Positions 9,527-18,133 of a stretch of DNA of 64,000 nt are shown here, in pieces. Made by a program: the position numbers and the translations under genes. The DNA is taken from positions 124,001 through 188,000 of the forward strand of contig NZ_SJSL01000004.1 in assembly GCF_004331695.1 (NCBI RefSeq), given 5' to 3'. How positions within the stretch are numbered: position 1 is the stretch's first letter; each line of letters opens with the position of its first letter. The notes under the pieces are model-generated. The model saw only the letters and a program-made list of their open reading frames with translations. It was not told the origin of the DNA and ran no database searches. Source of the stretch: Pedobacter psychroterrae. Lineage in GTDB: Bacteria > Bacteroidota > Bacteroidia > Sphingobacteriales > Sphingobacteriaceae.

Positions 9527-10885
9527 ATGTTAGATTCAAGAAGAAAATTTATTAAACAGTCTGCTATTGCTGCCGCAGGAACCTATATCGGCACAATGGG
9601 GTGGACTGCAAAAAGTTACGGTAACATAATTGGTGCAAATGACCGGGTTAGAGTAGGTGTAGTAGGATTTTCTGATCGTTTTAAGGATAGTCTGCTGCCG
9701 AGTTTTTTGCATCATAACAAAGAGCTTAATTTTGATATTGTAGCAGTATCCGATCTGTGGAACTACCGCAGAGGCTTGGGTGCAGACTTATTGAAAAATA
9801 GGTTTGGTCATGATATTAAAGCCTGCCGCAACAATGATGAGTTATATGCCACTAAAGACATAGATGCTGTAATTATCAGCTCTCCTGATTTTGCGCATGC
9901 CTCACATGCCATTGAAGCAGTCAATGCTAAATGCGATGTGTATTGTGAGAAACCATTTGCAGAAACGATGGAAGATGCAAGGGCAACGCTAAAAGCAGTC
10001 AAAAACTCTAAACAGATCTTGCAGATCGGCTCGCAACGCAGAAGTGGCGGGAACTATAAAGCTGCTGATAAGTTCATAAAAGAGGGCAAATTTGGCAATG
10101 TTACGATGGTTGAGCTTAGCTGGAACGTAAATCAGCCGGGCAGATGGCGCAGACCTGAACTGGTGGCCAGATTAAAGAAAGAAGATACTGACTGGAAACG
10201 TTTTTTACTGAACCGTCCATTTGAAGAATGGGATCCACGAAAATATTTGGAATACCGCTTATTCTGGCCATTCTCTTCAGGGATGCCAGGGCAATGGATG
10301 TCGCACCAGATCGATACGGTACATTGGTTTACCGGATTGAAACACCCAAGAAGTGTGGTCGCTAATGGGGGCATTTATCAATGGAAAGATGGCCGCAGAA
10401 ACTGGGATACCACTACTGCAGTATTTGATTATGGTAAACCAAATGATCCGAATGACGGTTTCCAGGTAGTCTTTACTTCCAGAATGCACAACGGTGATGA
10501 GAACCCAACAGAAATTTACTATGCCAACGGTGGTGAATTAAATTTAAACACCAATATGGTTTCGCCAAAAGGTGGATTGACTGCAGGTGCTGCCAAAGCA
10601 ATGAACATGCAAGCCAATTTATTGCCCGAGCTAAAACTAACCGATATGATAGAAAAGGTATCTGCTTCCGCAAATACAGGCGGTGACAAGTTAACCTCTG
10701 CACATATGCGCAACTGGATGGAATGTGTACGCAGCAGACAGGAAACCAATGCTCCTGTAGAAGCTGGTTACTATCATTCAATTGCGAATATCATGACAAA
10801 TGCCTCGGCCAGAACTGGTCAGAAAGCTACGTTTGATGAGAAGACACAGGACGTAATGGTGGGTGGTAAAGTATTTAAATACTAA
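9527..10885 (+). CDS. Tat-exported Gfo/Idh/MocA family oxidoreductase
   Basis: The 452-residue protein opens with SRRKFIKQSA and a hydrophobic stretch, a canonical twin-arginine signal, so it would be folded with its NAD(P) cofactor before export to the periplasm. The Rossmann domain begins at VRVGVVGFSDRF. The family's catalytic-site CEKPFAET (Lys142) is present, followed by the C-terminal alpha/beta domain. Exported members in Bacteroidota act on sugars or glycosides, often with tightly bound cofactor. Next to DUF1080 and DUF6807 genes, it is a good candidate for the glycoside 3-dehydrogenase of the locus. Its stop is 2 bp before a palindromic repeat element that may form its 3' end. Confidence 0.9.
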   Translation: MLDSRRKFIKQSAIAAAGTYIGTMGWTAKSYGNIIGANDRVRVGVVGFSDRFKDSLLPSFLHHNKELNFDIVAVSDLWNYRRGLGADLLKNRFGHDIKACRNNDELYATKDIDAVIISSPDFAHASHAIEAVNAKCDVYCEKPFAETMEDARATLKAVKNSKQILQIGSQRRSGGNYKAADKFIKEGKFGNVTMVELSWNVNQPGRWRRPELVARLKKEDTDWKRFLLNRPFEEWDPRKYLEYRLFWPFSSGMPGQWMSHQIDTVHWFTGLKHPRSVVANGGIYQWKDGRRNWDTTTAVFDYGKPNDPNDGFQVVFTSRMHNGDENPTEIYYANGGELNLNTNMVSPKGGLTAGAAKAMNMQANLLPELKLTDMIEKVSASANTGGDKLTSAHMRNWMECVRSRQETNAPVEAGYYHSIANIMTNASARTGQKATFDEKTQDVMVGGKVFKY

Positions 10886-10887
10886 AG

Positions 10888-10974
10888 TTAAATTTTGATA
10901 ACTCCTCTACGGCTGCTGTTCGCCAGGCGCTGCGCGCAGCCGACCAAATGCCGATCGGAGTTATTAAAATTTAA
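10888..10974 (+). repeat. Palindromic 3' element, copy A
   Basis: This 87-bp element starts 2 bp after the oxidoreductase stop. Its 18-bp outer arms (10888-10905 and 10957-10974) pair fully with one G-T wobble; the core between them carries CTACGGCTG, TTCGCCAGGCGC, CAGCCGACC and TGCCGATC. A second copy lies at 14264-14352 on the other strand, also just after a gene's stop. Function is unknown; a REP-like element or structured RNA 3' end is plausible. Confidence 0.8.
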
Positions 10975-10981
10975 GAGATAA

Positions 10982-11011
10982 AAAAGGCCATGTCATTTGA
11001 CATGGCCTTTT
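10982..11011 (-). terminator. Intrinsic terminator of the type IX-secreted protein gene
   Basis: AAAAGGCCATGTCA (10982-10995) pairs perfectly with TGACATGGCCTTTT (10998-11011) over a very short loop. A-runs and T-runs on both sides make it bidirectional: it overlaps the stop of the minus-strand gene at 11010-14132 and also lies downstream of the plus-strand oxidoreductase gene. Confidence 0.85.
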
Positions 11012-14000
11012 ATTTGATCAAAGTCACCGCCCCTGAAGAGACTCTTCTGCCATTCCCAGGGTCTAGTAAAAAATAATAAGTGCCTGCAGGAGCATCTGCT
11101 CCCTTATACCTGCCATCCCATCCTTTGGTCTGTGATCCTCCGGAATATATTTTTACTCCATATCTATTAAAAATGGTAAAGGTCGCATTCGGATAAGTAT
11201 CCAGATATTTGATATTCCATTCGTCATTGATGCCGTCTCCGTTCGGACTAAACGCATTTGGAATATTCAGCTTATTAAGCACCTTGACGAAGACCTGCGT
11301 GGTTGTAAGGCAACCCTCATTTGATGTAACCGTAAGGGTGTACTGTGTATCCTCCTTTGGCGCCACCACCGGGTTTAACACATCATCCCGGTTTAGTCCC
11401 ACTGACGGCGTCCATTTATAAGACAAACCTGTTCCCGTAGCTATTGCATTTATCGGAGCCTCACCTCCTTCCAAAATGACCAGATCAGCTCCTGCATTTG
11501 CATGGGGTGTGGGAAATACGGTAACATTCATTGTTTTGCTGTCGGAACAACCATTGTCTGCAAGAAATGTATAGGTTATCGGGTGCTGACCGGCACCTGC
11601 AAGCGAAGGGTTGAACATCCCCCCTACATCTACACCAGGACCGGAATAGCTACCTATTCCGGATTCAATGCCCCATTTTTCTCTTGCTTGCGTTAGCTGA
11701 AAAGGTTGCATCTCTTCGCAAATGCCGGGAATCGAATCAAAAACTACCTGTACATAAACACTAAGTTTTACGACGTTACTAATGGAAGTCAGCGGACAGC
11801 CCAGATGAAAGATTTTTCGGCGGTAATATACCGTAGTGGTAATTGTCTCGGGATCGAAATCAGCATCTGTTGCTATGGCGACATCTACGAAATCCAAACC
11901 ATCCTCTGAAACCTGCCACTGATAAGAGAAACTTTCAGGTGTATCTTCTTCAGGTACTGAGCCGGCTAACTTCTCTGGATCACCATCCACGCAGTAGACA
12001 TCATTGGCAGGGATTTGTATGGAGTTCCGCGAAAGGATAAAAGTGGTGATAATTATGTTCTCCGCACTGGAAGTTGATCCGTCATAATTCGAGCCCAACA
12101 CCGTTCCTTCTGAACCCGTTTCATAATTTGTTTTAGCATCTGCAAAGGCATTTATCTTTGGTGTAACCCTGCGATAAATCCCGTTTAGCGTTCTTGATGG
12201 GTCGAGGTACAGTGCCTGTGCGCTACTGTTATAATTACCTGCGGATATACCGCAGTCGGCTCTGGCAATCAGCGTAATGGTCACAGCATCTCCCGGGGAA
12301 ATATTGAAGTCACCCAATAAAGGGCGGTTTGGTGTACCAATGTCAACTGCATTACTGGTAAGGTTAGTGAGTACCGTCGGGCCTCCGGCGTCCCCCTCAA
12401 GACTTGCGGTAGCTGAATCAAACAGGAAGCCGGCCGGTAGTTGCACCTGTACTTCCACACCACCTGCATTGCCGCCTCCGGCAGCATTCCTGACTACGAT
12501 TCTATATTTCACCAGGCTGCCAGGATACAAAATAGCATTGCCATTGAGCTGTGACATTACTGTACTGAGCTCTGGGTAACAACCAGAGCCACTGCCCTGT
12601 AAATAGGCTGGCAGATCAGCAATAGCAAAGAACTTTTGGTAACCGTCAGTACCGCGTGCAGCTTCATGATTTGATCCATCAGCAGTACTGCCTGAGGCTC
12701 CTGCGGTGATGTTTGTTGTCACGGTAGAAACAGGCATCATATAAAAAATCTGTCCGCCACCACCACCACCACCTGGGCCATGATTGTTATTCTGGTCCCT
12801 TGCTGTATTTCCCCCGTTACCACCCCTGGCCTCCAATATCAATTTTGCAGTAAGGTCAGGGGTGTTAACCTTGATGTAAATCGTTCCTCCGGCCCCACCA
12901 CCACCTGCACCATCAGGATTCACCCCTGAAATGCCGATCGCCCCGCTACTCCCATTCGATCTGATCACCCCCATGCCTTTGATACTTCCTGCGTTGATTA
13001 AGATAATTCCGCCGCCAACACCTCCCTTAACACCATCCAGGGCATCATTGGCATCTCCACCACCACCACCACCACCCATAACCAGCCTGCCAATATCAGG
13101 TGAAATCCCGTTGTAACTGACCCAACCTGGACGTCCTCCATTGGGAAAGGTATCATTAGGTATTCTTAAAGCTACACCATTACCGCCGACACCCCCTGGA
13201 CCTCCGTTTCCGCCGCCCCCGCCCCCGGAATTATGATCATTTCCTCCTCCACCTGCATTTCCTGGTGCACCTTTTCCATATGAACCGCCAGGTAAGCCCT
13301 CCGTACCATTATCTACCCGATTGAAGCCATCCCACATGAAACGGGGTGTGCCGGCAATCCCCTCGCCCTTTCCAACAGAATGAGGATCGCTAGAAGGGAT
13401 CACGTATACACTGTTGATATTGCTTCCGGAAGCACCAACAGGTCCATAGCCACCTCTAAAACCCCTTGCCGATGCGTCTACCACAAATCCGTTAAAATCC
13501 ATTGTCCCTGACACATCGAACGCTATGATTCCGCCTGCCTTTCCATTAAAAGGCGGGGTTTTAATGTCTTTTGAAAGTACAAGATTTGAATATTGGGGAA
13601 CACGGACTACCTGAAATGTTCTCGCCCCGCGCGTTGCCGTTGCCTCCGCATTTACATAGGAATTTACTATGCCGCCATCAGGTGCAAAACCTTTGAAAGT
13701 CAGCGCTCCTCCACTAAGCGCTACATCACTCGTTGCAATTGCATATTCAAATTTCCCAGTATTGCCCAGTGAGATAAAACCAGTACCTCCAAGACCGTCA
13801 GGCCCGGAACCCGAATTTGCTGACCCATATAAATTGTCATTAGTATAACTGATGGTAGCATCCTGCATCTGTATGATCAGGAGCAAATCTCCTTTACTAA
13901 TCGGCTTTAAACCGAAATTGTTGCCGTAAGGATCATCCGGTGGCACGGCGGCTAGTGGCACGCTGCGCCCGCCGGTTGTCAGGTTATAAGCACCTGATAC

Positions 14001-14132
14001 CGGAAAATAAGTATTTATGGAGACTGAAATGTTTGCCGGCCCGTCCAGTCCGGGTGTTCCGCAGAGTTGGCCATGGGCTGAATTACAAATATACAGGCAC
14101 AGAAAGAGTATAAACTTACTCCATAATTTCAT
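11010..14132 (-). CDS. Gly-rich surface/secreted protein with type IX sorting domain (type B)
   Basis: The 1040-residue protein has a signal peptide (hydrophobic run ending near AHGQ). Residues about 280-480 contain several Gly tracts of four to seven residues mixed with Asn and Asp. A DUF11-like adhesin domain follows (YRIVVRNAAGGGNAGGVEV, about 540-640), then Ig/PKD-like segments (SYQWQVSEDG, SYKWTPSVGL). The last 80 residues are the gliding-motility-associated CHU_C domain: NAFSPNGDGINDEWN, FNRYGVKIY, WDGRYKG and a terminal Val-Thr-Leu-Ile-Lys. That domain directs secretion through the type IX system and surface attachment. It likely acts as an adhesin or matrix protein. It is flanked by inverted copies of a palindromic element and has its own terminator. 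The Gly codons create CCA-type triplet runs on the plus strand that cannot shift frame. Confidence 0.88.
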   Translation of the reverse strand: MKLWSKFILFLCLYICNSAHGQLCGTPGLDGPANISVSINTYFPVSGAYNLTTGGRSVPLAAVPPDDPYGNNFGLKPISKGDLLLIIQMQDATISYTNDNLYGSANSGSGPDGLGGTGFISLGNTGKFEYAIATSDVALSGGALTFKGFAPDGGIVNSYVNAEATATRGARTFQVVRVPQYSNLVLSKDIKTPPFNGKAGGIIAFDVSGTMDFNGFVVDASARGFRGGYGPVGASGSNINSVYVIPSSDPHSVGKGEGIAGTPRFMWDGFNRVDNGTEGLPGGSYGKGAPGNAGGGGNDHNSGGGGGGNGGPGGVGGNGVALRIPNDTFPNGGRPGWVSYNGISPDIGRLVMGGGGGGGDANDALDGVKGGVGGGIILINAGSIKGMGVIRSNGSSGAIGISGVNPDGAGGGGAGGTIYIKVNTPDLTAKLILEARGGNGGNTARDQNNNHGPGGGGGGGQIFYMMPVSTVTTNITAGASGSTADGSNHEAARGTDGYQKFFAIADLPAYLQGSGSGCYPELSTVMSQLNGNAILYPGSLVKYRIVVRNAAGGGNAGGVEVQVQLPAGFLFDSATASLEGDAGGPTVLTNLTSNAVDIGTPNRPLLGDFNISPGDAVTITLIARADCGISAGNYNSSAQALYLDPSRTLNGIYRRVTPKINAFADAKTNYETGSEGTVLGSNYDGSTSSAENIIITTFILSRNSIQIPANDVYCVDGDPEKLAGSVPEEDTPESFSYQWQVSEDGLDFVDVAIATDADFDPETITTTVYYRRKIFHLGCPLTSISNVVKLSVYVQVVFDSIPGICEEMQPFQLTQAREKWGIESGIGSYSGPGVDVGGMFNPSLAGAGQHPITYTFLADNGCSDSKTMNVTVFPTPHANAGADLVILEGGEAPINAIATGTGLSYKWTPSVGLNRDDVLNPVVAPKEDTQYTLTVTSNEGCLTTTQVFVKVLNKLNIPNAFSPNGDGINDEWNIKYLDTYPNATFTIFNRYGVKIYSGGSQTKGWDGRYKGADAPAGTYYFLLDPGNGRRVSSGAVTLIK

Positions 14133-14214
14133 TTTATCTTTTGTTTAAGATCCCACTCTAAACTAGACAGTAGTTTCGAGTATTTCAAATCCAGAATGAT
14201 AAATTTCAACAAAT

Positions 14215-14256
14215 AAAAAAGGCCCGTCATACTAAATATCATGACGGGCCTTTTTT
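14215..14256 (-). terminator. Intrinsic terminator downstream of the SSS transporter
   Basis: A 16-bp perfect stem, AAAAAAGGCCCGTCAT (14215-14230) with ATGACGGGCCTTTTTT (14241-14256), encloses a 10-nt loop. On the minus strand it ends the symporter operon after the palindromic element; T6 is present on either strand. Confidence 0.9.
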
Positions 14257-14263
14257 ACTCCTG

Positions 14264-14352
14264 AATTTTGATTACTCCGATCGGCATTCGGTCGGCTGCG
14301 CTTCCTTCAAAGCGCCTGGCGAACGTCAGCCGTAGAGGAGCTAATCAAAATT
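14264..14352 (-). repeat. Palindromic 3' element, copy B
   Basis: Read on the minus strand it starts just after the symporter stop and repeats copy A at 10888-10974 with about 80 percent identity by eye. Outer arms are 14264-14278 and 14337-14352 with one bulged base. The inner part carries a longer GCGCTT/AAGCGC hairpin than copy A. Arm bases differ from copy A in a way that keeps pairing. Confidence 0.8.
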
Positions 14353-14357
14353 ACTCA

Positions 14358-16046
14358 TTACCAGAATGCGGTATAAAGTGCTACCAGCATCGTAATAATA
14401 ATTAGTGACCCAACTGCAAAGGATGTAGAGACCCTAAACATTTTAGTGTCTATTTCCAGTCCTTTAGGAACGATGCCTTTTTTGTTATCGTAAATACTGA
14501 TGAAGTACATTCCGATCAGGCAGACTGCAAATACGATCAGCATCCTGTCCATAAACGGAATTTCGAAGACACCTGAAGAATTCGCAACTGCCCATCCATA
14601 TTCATATAACGGAGAAAGATCAACCCATCCAGGAAGGAATTTTAAAACAACTGAAGTTACAAACCCGCCTATTGTAGCAAACAATGCTGCATTTGAGGTA
14701 GTTTTCTTCCAGAAGAAACCCAATATAAACATGGCAAAGATCCCTGGAGATACAAAACCTGTATATTCCTGTATGTACTGGAAGCCTTGTTTACCTTCGC
14801 CCATTAAGGCATCCCCTATTACCAAAGATAAAAGTACAGCCATTAACATCGATACAACAACAGTTATCTTACCAACGTTAACAAGCGTCTGCTCCCCTGC
14901 CGTAGTATTGAATGCTTTTTTGTAAATATCTAAAGTAAAGATGGTAGCGATACTGTTTGCCTTACCCGCCAACGAAGCAACTATAGCCGCTGTAAGAGCA
15001 GCAAATGAAAGTCCTTTAAGTCCGACAGGTAATAAGCCCAATAATGCAGGATAAGCCTTGTTTGGATCTTCCACCCCTGATGAGGTAAGTAATTGATCGC
15101 CGCTGATAGCCGGGATATCATGTTTAATGATATAATACACTGCAATACCAGGAATAACTACGATAACAGGCATCAGCATTTTTAAGAATGCAGCAAATAA
15201 AAGCCCTGATCTGGCGACTGGCAAAGATGCACCAAGTGCTCTCTGGGTAATATACTGGTTACAGCCCCAATAGCTTAAGTTGGCAATCCACATACCTCCT
15301 ATCAGGACACTTAGCCCTGGAAGGTCCATGTAGTTAGGATCGTCCTTTTTAAATATCAGGTGGAAATGCTCAGATGCTCCGTCTGTTAAGATAGAGAAAC
15401 CCTTTACAATACCTTGTTGATCTGAAATAATGTTTAATGCAATATAGGATGCTACAAGACCGCCAAGCACTAAGAAGAATACCTGGATCACGTCAGTGTA
15501 ACCAATCACTTTCATTCCGCCCAGGGTGATGATAATGGCAAATACAGCCAGACCAAGTATACAGAACGTAATAGGAAGATCAGAAATACCGCTGATGGCC
15601 AATGCGCCCAGATAAAGGATAGACATCAGGTTAACAACAATATACAGCATTAGCCAAAACACGGCCATAATCATGGCTACTTTTTCATTGTATCGCTGGC
15701 TTAAGAACTGAGGCATGGTAAAAATCTTATTCTTAAGATAAACCGGCATAAAGAATACTGCTACAATAATGAGTGTTGCAGCAGCCATCCACTCGTAAGC
15801 GGATATGGCAAGTCCAAGTTTAAAACCAGAACCACTCATACCTATCATCTGTTCAGCAGAGATGTTTGAGGCAATGAGAGAAGCACCAATAGCCCACCAG
15901 GTAAGCGAGCCTTCTGCTAGAAAATAATCTTTTGAATCAGCTGTTTTGGTTTTCTTTTTATAGTAGATCCAGAAACCGTAGGCAGATACGATTATAAAGT
16001 ATATGAAGAATACAATGTAATCGCGGTAATCGAGTTTGTTCATCAT
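14358..16046 (-). CDS. Sodium/solute symporter (SSS family, SglT-like)
   Basis: The 562-residue membrane protein has about 14 hydrophobic helices and the SSS signature region: YFLAEGSLTWWAIGASLIASNISAEQ near the first two helices, an unwound first helix, and a conserved AALTAAIVASLAGKANS segment around residue 350. Members use the sodium gradient to import sugars, and those most like this one (galactose/glucose type) occur in Bacteroidota sugar loci. It follows two sugar-oxidation genes on the same strand after a 114-bp gap holding a long palindrome (16083-16133), so it may have its own control. It probably brings the processed sugar across the inner membrane. Confidence 0.92.
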   Translation of the reverse strand: MMNKLDYRDYIVFFIYFIIVSAYGFWIYYKKKTKTADSKDYFLAEGSLTWWAIGASLIASNISAEQMIGMSGSGFKLGLAISAYEWMAAATLIIVAVFFMPVYLKNKIFTMPQFLSQRYNEKVAMIMAVFWLMLYIVVNLMSILYLGALAISGISDLPITFCILGLAVFAIIITLGGMKVIGYTDVIQVFFLVLGGLVASYIALNIISDQQGIVKGFSILTDGASEHFHLIFKKDDPNYMDLPGLSVLIGGMWIANLSYWGCNQYITQRALGASLPVARSGLLFAAFLKMLMPVIVVIPGIAVYYIIKHDIPAISGDQLLTSSGVEDPNKAYPALLGLLPVGLKGLSFAALTAAIVASLAGKANSIATIFTLDIYKKAFNTTAGEQTLVNVGKITVVVSMLMAVLLSLVIGDALMGEGKQGFQYIQEYTGFVSPGIFAMFILGFFWKKTTSNAALFATIGGFVTSVVLKFLPGWVDLSPLYEYGWAVANSSGVFEIPFMDRMLIVFAVCLIGMYFISIYDNKKGIVPKGLEIDTKMFRVSTSFAVGSLIIITMLVALYTAFW

Positions 16047-16082
16047 TTAAATTTGGTTTGTTTAATGAGGGATTAAAATTAA

Positions 16083-16133
16083 AAATTTATTTGGCATAAC
16101 CATCAATTAATGACGATTATACCAAATAAATTT
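16083..16133. promoter_or_regulatory. 51-bp imperfect palindrome upstream of the symporter
   Basis: AAATTTATTTGG (16083-16094) and CCAAATAAATTT (16122-16133) are perfect inverted repeats centred at 16108. ATAA/TTAT and TCA/TGA continue the symmetry inwards, so 21 of 25 base pairs match. It lies 37 bp upstream of the symporter start. It could be an operator for a dimeric or tetrameric regulator, or a leader hairpin. Confidence 0.5.
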
Positions 16134-16160
16134 CCGTGCATATAAATAAGGAATAACTGT

Positions 16161-18122
16161 TTATTTTAACGAGTTGATCCAGGCTGCGATCTTCAAACCA
16201 TCTTCTTTAGTAACCTGAGGCATAGGCGGCATTTCAGTCGCGTAGCCAGGCCAGTTCTGAGGCTGTGGGTTGTGGATAAGTTCTACGATTTTCTCGTTAG
16301 TATATTTGCGTTTTGCAACATCGCGAAATGCCGGGCCAATTTGCTTCTTGTCGGTGTTATGACAAGCTGTACAAGTATAGCTGGTCAACATGCCTTTTAC
16401 CTGGGCAAAAGTTGGCACAATGGCTACTTTAGGTGCAGCTTTTTGCTCCGGTGCATTTTTTGCAGGGTTGTTTACTTTGGCTTTAATAGCGTCAGTAGTT
16501 TTAGTAGTATTGGCAGCCTTAGGCGAACTTCCTGAATTTCTAGTACTTACTTCAGACAAAGACAACTTATCCCCCGTCGGAATGCTGTTTAAAGTATAGT
16601 AAGCTACCGGGTGAAGCAATGAATACGCATTGCCTTTCTCGCGTACACCTTCTACTGTGATGGTATGGATGTAATACTGACGAAGGTTGTCTACTATAAT
16701 CCTTGCTCTCATGCCATCAGCAGATACCTTTACACCTTTTACTTTCAGGCTTTCTTTGTTGACAGGAGGCGATCCGTAAACAGGATGATATTTGTACAAA
16801 TAGCTCTCTACATTATATGAAGCAAGGTCTTCTGCTGTCTTTGTATCTACCGGTAAAGTAAATTCAATCTCAAACCCATCAGGCATTGCCCTTACAGCTC
16901 TCATTTCAAACGGAGTTCTGTCCTTATTATAAGTTAAACGTTCCAAACCTTCGTTTGCATCACCTGCTGAACCCCATCCACGGTTAGTTTCACCTACAAA
17001 CAAGGATCCGTCATTGCCCCAGGCCATTCTCAATACTCCGGAGTGGAAACCACTTCTGAACATAAAAGATGCACCTTGTTCCACACCGTTAACAGTTTCA
17101 AAGAATACCCTTGAAATGATACTCATACCCTGATCACCAACCAGAATCTGACCCGAAAACGGACCAAAAGCACCCTCAGGAATTTTAACAGGCTCTGACG
17201 TAGAGATACCAAGAATACCGTATGGCAGCCATACGGAAGGTAATCTAAGTTCAGGGAAATCCTTTTTTAATTCAAACAGCATTTTGAAGTCTTCGTTAAC
17301 CCTGTTTTCAGGTTTAATTGCTCTTCCCTGCGCATTTACATCTCTTCTTTCGTCAATTTTAGCCCTAAACTGTTCTTCGGTTAACTTAACAGGAGAATCT
17401 GAACGTCCAGTCCATCTTAAGCCTGCAGGGTGACCCAAAAAGTCTCCTTTGTTTACTTGCCAGATGGCACCTGAACCAAACCAGTCACCTTGATTGTCAG
17501 TATAATACAGCTGTCCGTCAATTACATTTGGACCGGCAGGAGAACGCTGACCAGTAGCCCATGGTTTCATTACACCGTCTTCAGATATGTTCATTGTCCA
17601 TCCGCGCATTGGTACACGGCTTTCACCACGATACCACATTTCGTCACCAAAAGCAACGTTTCCAGTTACAAAGAAACTACCGTCTTTAGCTATTTTTGGT
17701 CCGAAACTATACTCATGGTAGTGACCACTTAAAGGCCAGGCATAAACAGTTTCATAAACATCAGCTTTACCGTCACCATCTGTATCGATCAGTTTGGTTA
17801 GTTCACCTCTTTGGGCACAATACAAAGCACCATTTTTATAAGCAAGACCTAATATTTCGTGCAAGCCACTTGCAAATTTGCGAAAATGAGGTCTGCTGCT
17901 TGTTGGATTTTCAACGATATAAACATCTCCCCTGCGTGTTGAAACACCAAGATCCCCGTTTGGTAAAGTAACCAATCCACCTACTTCAAGGATTGGACCT
18001 TCAGGAACTCTTACTTTAGAAGCCCTATAAAAGTCTTCCTCCTTAGGCGCATCCTGTGCTAACGCCATTGTAAAACTAAAACTTAAAGCCAGCATTGCCA
18101 GCGTCTTAAACGTATATTTCAT
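16161..18122 (-). CDS. Beta-propeller dehydrogenase with C-terminal cytochrome c
   Basis: The 653-residue protein has a signal peptide (ending MALAQ), a propeller of the PQQ/sorbosone-dehydrogenase-like or NHL type (GGLVTLPNGDLGVSTRRGDVYIV and DTDGDGKADVYET among its blades), an Ig-like segment around 415-520, a low-complexity Ala/Lys/Thr linker, and a C-terminal cytochrome c domain with heme motif CTACH (Cys584, Cys587, His588) and a late Met in TEMPPMP as likely sixth ligand. It would oxidise a sugar or related alcohol in the periplasm and pass electrons to its own heme. The PQQ/cofactor requirement is not certain. It is 11 bp downstream of a DUF1080 gene in the same operon. Confidence 0.88.
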   Translation of the reverse strand: MKYTFKTLAMLALSFSFTMALAQDAPKEEDFYRASKVRVPEGPILEVGGLVTLPNGDLGVSTRRGDVYIVENPTSSRPHFRKFASGLHEILGLAYKNGALYCAQRGELTKLIDTDGDGKADVYETVYAWPLSGHYHEYSFGPKIAKDGSFFVTGNVAFGDEMWYRGESRVPMRGWTMNISEDGVMKPWATGQRSPAGPNVIDGQLYYTDNQGDWFGSGAIWQVNKGDFLGHPAGLRWTGRSDSPVKLTEEQFRAKIDERRDVNAQGRAIKPENRVNEDFKMLFELKKDFPELRLPSVWLPYGILGISTSEPVKIPEGAFGPFSGQILVGDQGMSIISRVFFETVNGVEQGASFMFRSGFHSGVLRMAWGNDGSLFVGETNRGWGSAGDANEGLERLTYNKDRTPFEMRAVRAMPDGFEIEFTLPVDTKTAEDLASYNVESYLYKYHPVYGSPPVNKESLKVKGVKVSADGMRARIIVDNLRQYYIHTITVEGVREKGNAYSLLHPVAYYTLNSIPTGDKLSLSEVSTRNSGSSPKAANTTKTTDAIKAKVNNPAKNAPEQKAAPKVAIVPTFAQVKGMLTSYTCTACHNTDKKQIGPAFRDVAKRKYTNEKIVELIHNPQPQNWPGYATEMPPMPQVTKEDGLKIAAWINSLK

Positions 18123-18133
18123 CTAACCCTGAA

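Noticed and set aside
12931..13116. Pro-rich plus-strand reading frame
   Set aside because: It is the mirror of the Gly-rich codons of the type IX-secreted protein, with no independent coding signs.
12750..13260. CCA triplet runs as a microsatellite with phase variation
   Set aside because: They encode the Gly tracts of the minus-strand protein; triplet changes keep the frame, so no on/off switching is expected.
11010..14352. Composite transposon
   Set aside because: No transposase gene or target-site duplication is visible; the flanking elements are short palindromes, not insertion sequences.
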